Below are positions 8,041-9,528 of a stretch of DNA of 9,528 nt, in pieces. Made by a program: the position numbers and the translations under genes. How positions within the stretch are numbered: the first letter of the stretch is position 1; every line of letters starts with the position of its first letter. The notes beneath the pieces were generated by a model. That model was not told the DNA's origin, did not search any database, and saw only the letters and a program-made list of their open reading frames with translations. The stretch is from CAZQYC01 sp043746555 (lineage in GTDB: Bacteria > Pseudomonadota > Gammaproteobacteria > Steroidobacterales > Steroidobacteraceae), in assembly GCA_043746555.1 (NCBI GenBank), contig JAYTQU010000234.1, positions 1 to 9,528 on the forward strand, written 5' to 3'.

Positions 8041-8050
8041 ACAAGCTTGT
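8041..8050. repeat. 10-bp perfect palindrome
   Basis: ACAAGCTTGT is self-complementary with no spacer. It lies within the repeat-rich stretch after the cytochrome gene. A palindrome of this length can arise by chance in several kilobases, so no function is claimed. Confidence 0.25.
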
Positions 8051-8073
8051 TGAGTTATGCCGAAGGGTTAGCA

Positions 8074-8147
8074 GATTGCCGTCGATATTTGCACTTAGCG
8101 ATCACCGGTCATTGAAGCGAGTGACGCAGAGGCCTCCGATGGCAATC
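8074..8147. repeat. 11-bp inverted repeat with 52-nt centre
   Basis: GATTGCCGTCG (8074-8084) pairs with CGATGGCAATC (8137-8147) except for one G-U position. The centre contains a smaller possible pairing (CACT near 8092 with AGTG near 8129). It could be a structured RNA element or the ends of a small degenerate repeat unit. No promoter or open frame is evident here. Confidence 0.4.
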
Positions 8148-8270
8148 GCACTCGGATAAGAGCGCCATACAAATGACGGGTCAATGTTTTCTGCAAATCA
8201 ATAAACGGATTGCAAGCGGGTTAAAGCGGCCGTGAGCAGATGCGGAGAACCTACCTCCAGTTTTCCGATA

Positions 8271-8313
8271 AGCGGACATTGAAACGGCCGCTTTTGCGCT
8301 GATTTCGTCCGCT
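8271..8313. repeat. 7-bp inverted repeat enclosing the third AAAGCGGCCG copy
   Basis: AGCGGAC (8271-8277) and GTCCGCT (8307-8313) are perfect inverted arms 29 bp apart, with the near-palindrome AAACGGCCGCTTT (8282-8294) between them. The nested symmetry suggests one repeat unit of about 45 bp rather than unrelated short repeats. It ends 29 bp before the GNAT remnant. Confidence 0.4.
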
Positions 8314-8342
8314 ATCTGTCCTTAACCTTCGAAGCGTAATCG

Positions 8343-8450
8343 ATGTTCTTCTCCCTGGAATGCCCCGATCAACCTGATGTCATACAACTCATCGCCGAAT
8401 TGGATGAGTAATAAAACTCACTGTATCCACTGGAAAGTCGGCACATACTT
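8343..8450 (+). pseudogene. GNAT N-acetyltransferase remnant with two in-frame stops
   Basis: From the ATG at 8343 the frame reads MFFSLECP, then DQPDVIQLIAELDE, two consecutive TAA codons (8409-8414), then NSLYPLESRHIL. From memory, a common GNAT subfamily begins with a very similar segment in which AELDAYQ is followed by a LYPxES box. The two stops fall where the family has Y and Q, with the spacing kept, so they look like point changes in a real gene. After about 8450 the expected acetyl-CoA-binding part cannot be found in any frame, so most of the gene is deleted or replaced. No clear Shine-Dalgarno precedes the ATG. The gene cannot make a functional enzyme; assignment rests on about 34 readable residues. 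Confidence 0.65.
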
Positions 8451-8910
8451 GTTTTTCACAGCATACGCAGCGCGTATGGGAGTTTTGTCAACGACGCGGT
8501 GTCGGCGCGAAAGTTCATCAATCTCGCATTCAAGCTACTGTCCATACTCTGCACACTACGGAAGGCGCGCAAATCGTTCGCGATTCTTGCTTGGAGCCGG
8601 GCGTGGTCGAAGGCGATGGTCTTGCGATGTTGTCGGTGGGCGGGCCTTACGCCGGGGTCGACGATATTCTTTGCGACCGTCGGAAAAAAAGATTTGGGTG
8701 CTGTCCGGCGATTTGTCGAATAGTAAAGCGGATTTACTGGGCAACTAAGGCAAGGGCGTCTTGTATAACTATTTGCTCGTGCCGGAGAACACGCGACAAC
8801 TTGCGAAACTCCGCGTATGGCTCGCCGCGTTGGATGCTCAGGACTTTATAGAGGTGATTGTTTCTCGCGACGCCGACGCGTTGGCTAAGTCTGACATCAC
8901 TAAGCTGTAA
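8451..8910 (+). pseudogene. Decayed coding-like stretch of unknown family
   Basis: Directly after the GNAT remnant, protein-like sequence continues in pieces. The frame beginning at 8450 is open to 8848 and includes GDGLAMLSVGGPYAGVDDI (about 8603-8659). One added base at the A7 run (8684-8690) would join it to a second frame reading KIWVLSGDLSNSKADLLGN. That frame meets a single TAA (8746-8748) and then continues as LLVPENTRQLAKLRVWLAAL and DAQDFIEVIVSRDADALAK to the stop at 8908-8910. The pieces have coding-like composition and end cleanly, which suggests the C-terminal part of a former protein. I do not recognise the family. Overlapping open frames are easily produced by chance at this base composition, so this is tentative. 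Confidence 0.35.
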
Positions 8911-9528
8911 TATTCATCGCGTTACCGCGGATGCCGAGCGGACGCAACCGGTCTCGAAGATGTGCGTGGCGTAGCGCTCATCCGTACTGGCGCGACTTCG
9001 CGTCGGGTGTGACTCGCCGCAGCCACGGCAATTTGATACAAGATCAGTTGACGAAACGAGATAGCGCCTCATCGATCATGGTGTAGATCTTCATTTTAAG
9101 TTGATTCAACCAGAGTGACGGCAATGATTGCCCTGCGCCTACTTGCAACGCAAGTGTTTGACGCATTGTGGGTTGCGACCAATTTGCCGCACACAACAGC
9201 AGTTCTACACGGAGCGCCAGAAGCTGAATCGGTCGGTACAGAGAACAGAAATCGATCAACAGCGAGCGGGTTATAACGGCCAGACGTTCGCAGCCAATCG
9301 ATCACGATGTCCAATTAGCTTGATAGCAAACACTCGGACGACTGTTTCCACGTGAGTTTATTGTGGGCTAAGTTATCGCTCTGCAAATATGGGTCAACCT
9401 CAGAGTTCGATTCCGAGCAGTCCCCATGACCATGATTTACTTTTACGCCGGGCGAAAGTAGCGGCATCGCGTATTTCCACACTTGAATTTAATCCGAGAA
9501 GACTTACACCGCTTTTGGTATCCATCCT
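8911..9528. other. Gene-free stretch to the right edge
   Basis: No frame on either strand gives a protein I recognise; the longest open frames are about 70-75 codons, mutually overlapping and without ribosome binding sites. Two hand-counted 60-bp blocks (9361-9480) are about 48% and 52% GC, slightly below the coding genes. No tRNA, terminator or mobile-element end is convincing. Confidence 0.5.

Larger units (their letters stand above)
7991..8294. repeat. Three copies of AAAGCGGCCG in a gene-free region
   Basis: The 10-mer occurs at 7991-8000 and 8223-8232 on the plus strand and as its reverse complement at 8285-8294. Flanking bases diverge, so only the core is conserved. Copies two and three face each other and could fold over a 52-nt loop. 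I cannot assign the core to a named repeat family; a degenerate dispersed intergenic repeat is the likeliest reading. Confidence 0.5.

Noticed and set aside
9044..9314. Overlapping leftward open frames of about 70 codons as small genes
   Set aside because: The two frames overlap each other, have no Shine-Dalgarno, and give cysteine- and serine-rich peptides without recognisable features.
9380..9425. tRNA remnant suggested by the T-loop-like GTTCGATTCC at 9405-9414
   Set aside because: The bases flanking the loop do not form a T-stem (cagag against ccgag pairs only at the ends). No D-arm, anticodon arm or acceptor stem can be folded around it.
7916..9528. Hidden mobile element or phage fragment in the gene-poor tail
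   Set aside because: No transposase, integrase or phage peptide is readable on either strand, and no terminal inverted repeats with target duplications bound the region. Only the short repeats already listed are present.

Overview
The window looks like chromosomal DNA of a Gram-negative bacterium. Several products carry export signals. There is a periplasmic quinoprotein dehydrogenase with a haem c partner, and a membrane-anchored diguanylate cyclase. Base composition is moderately GC-rich (about 55% in the coding stretch I counted by hand). The gene set would fit Pseudomonadota (gamma type) or Acidobacteriota; I cannot decide between them from this sequence.

Layout. Positions 1-4633 hold three leftward genes: a membrane GGDEF protein (3743-4633), a long secreted two-domain M16 zinc peptidase (924-3635), and a DUF4159 protein (1-785) that runs off the left edge. 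They share a strand and lie about 100 bp apart, but no shared function is evident. A 578-bp gap without a convincing gene (4634-5211) separates them from a divergent rightward pair. That pair is a PQQ-dependent dehydrogenase of the glucose-dehydrogenase type (5212-7311) and a small class I cytochrome c (7412-7915). It forms an oxidation module: the quinoprotein oxidises an unidentified substrate, probably a sugar or alcohol, in the periplasm, and the cytochrome is the likely electron acceptor. A strong intrinsic terminator sits between the two genes, so their expression is probably uneven or separately controlled.

The last 1.6 kb (7916-9528) has no intact gene. It contains clustered inverted repeats, including three copies of AAAGCGGCCG. 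It also contains the recognisable first third of a GNAT acetyltransferase with two consecutive nonsense codons, followed by coding-like sequence broken by frameshift and stop. This is best read as a decaying accessory region.

I found no CRISPR array, tRNA, rRNA, insertion sequence or convincing new system. The most useful leads are the GNAT remnant and its junction with unidentified decayed sequence, the repeat cluster, and the terminator placed just ahead of the cytochrome start.
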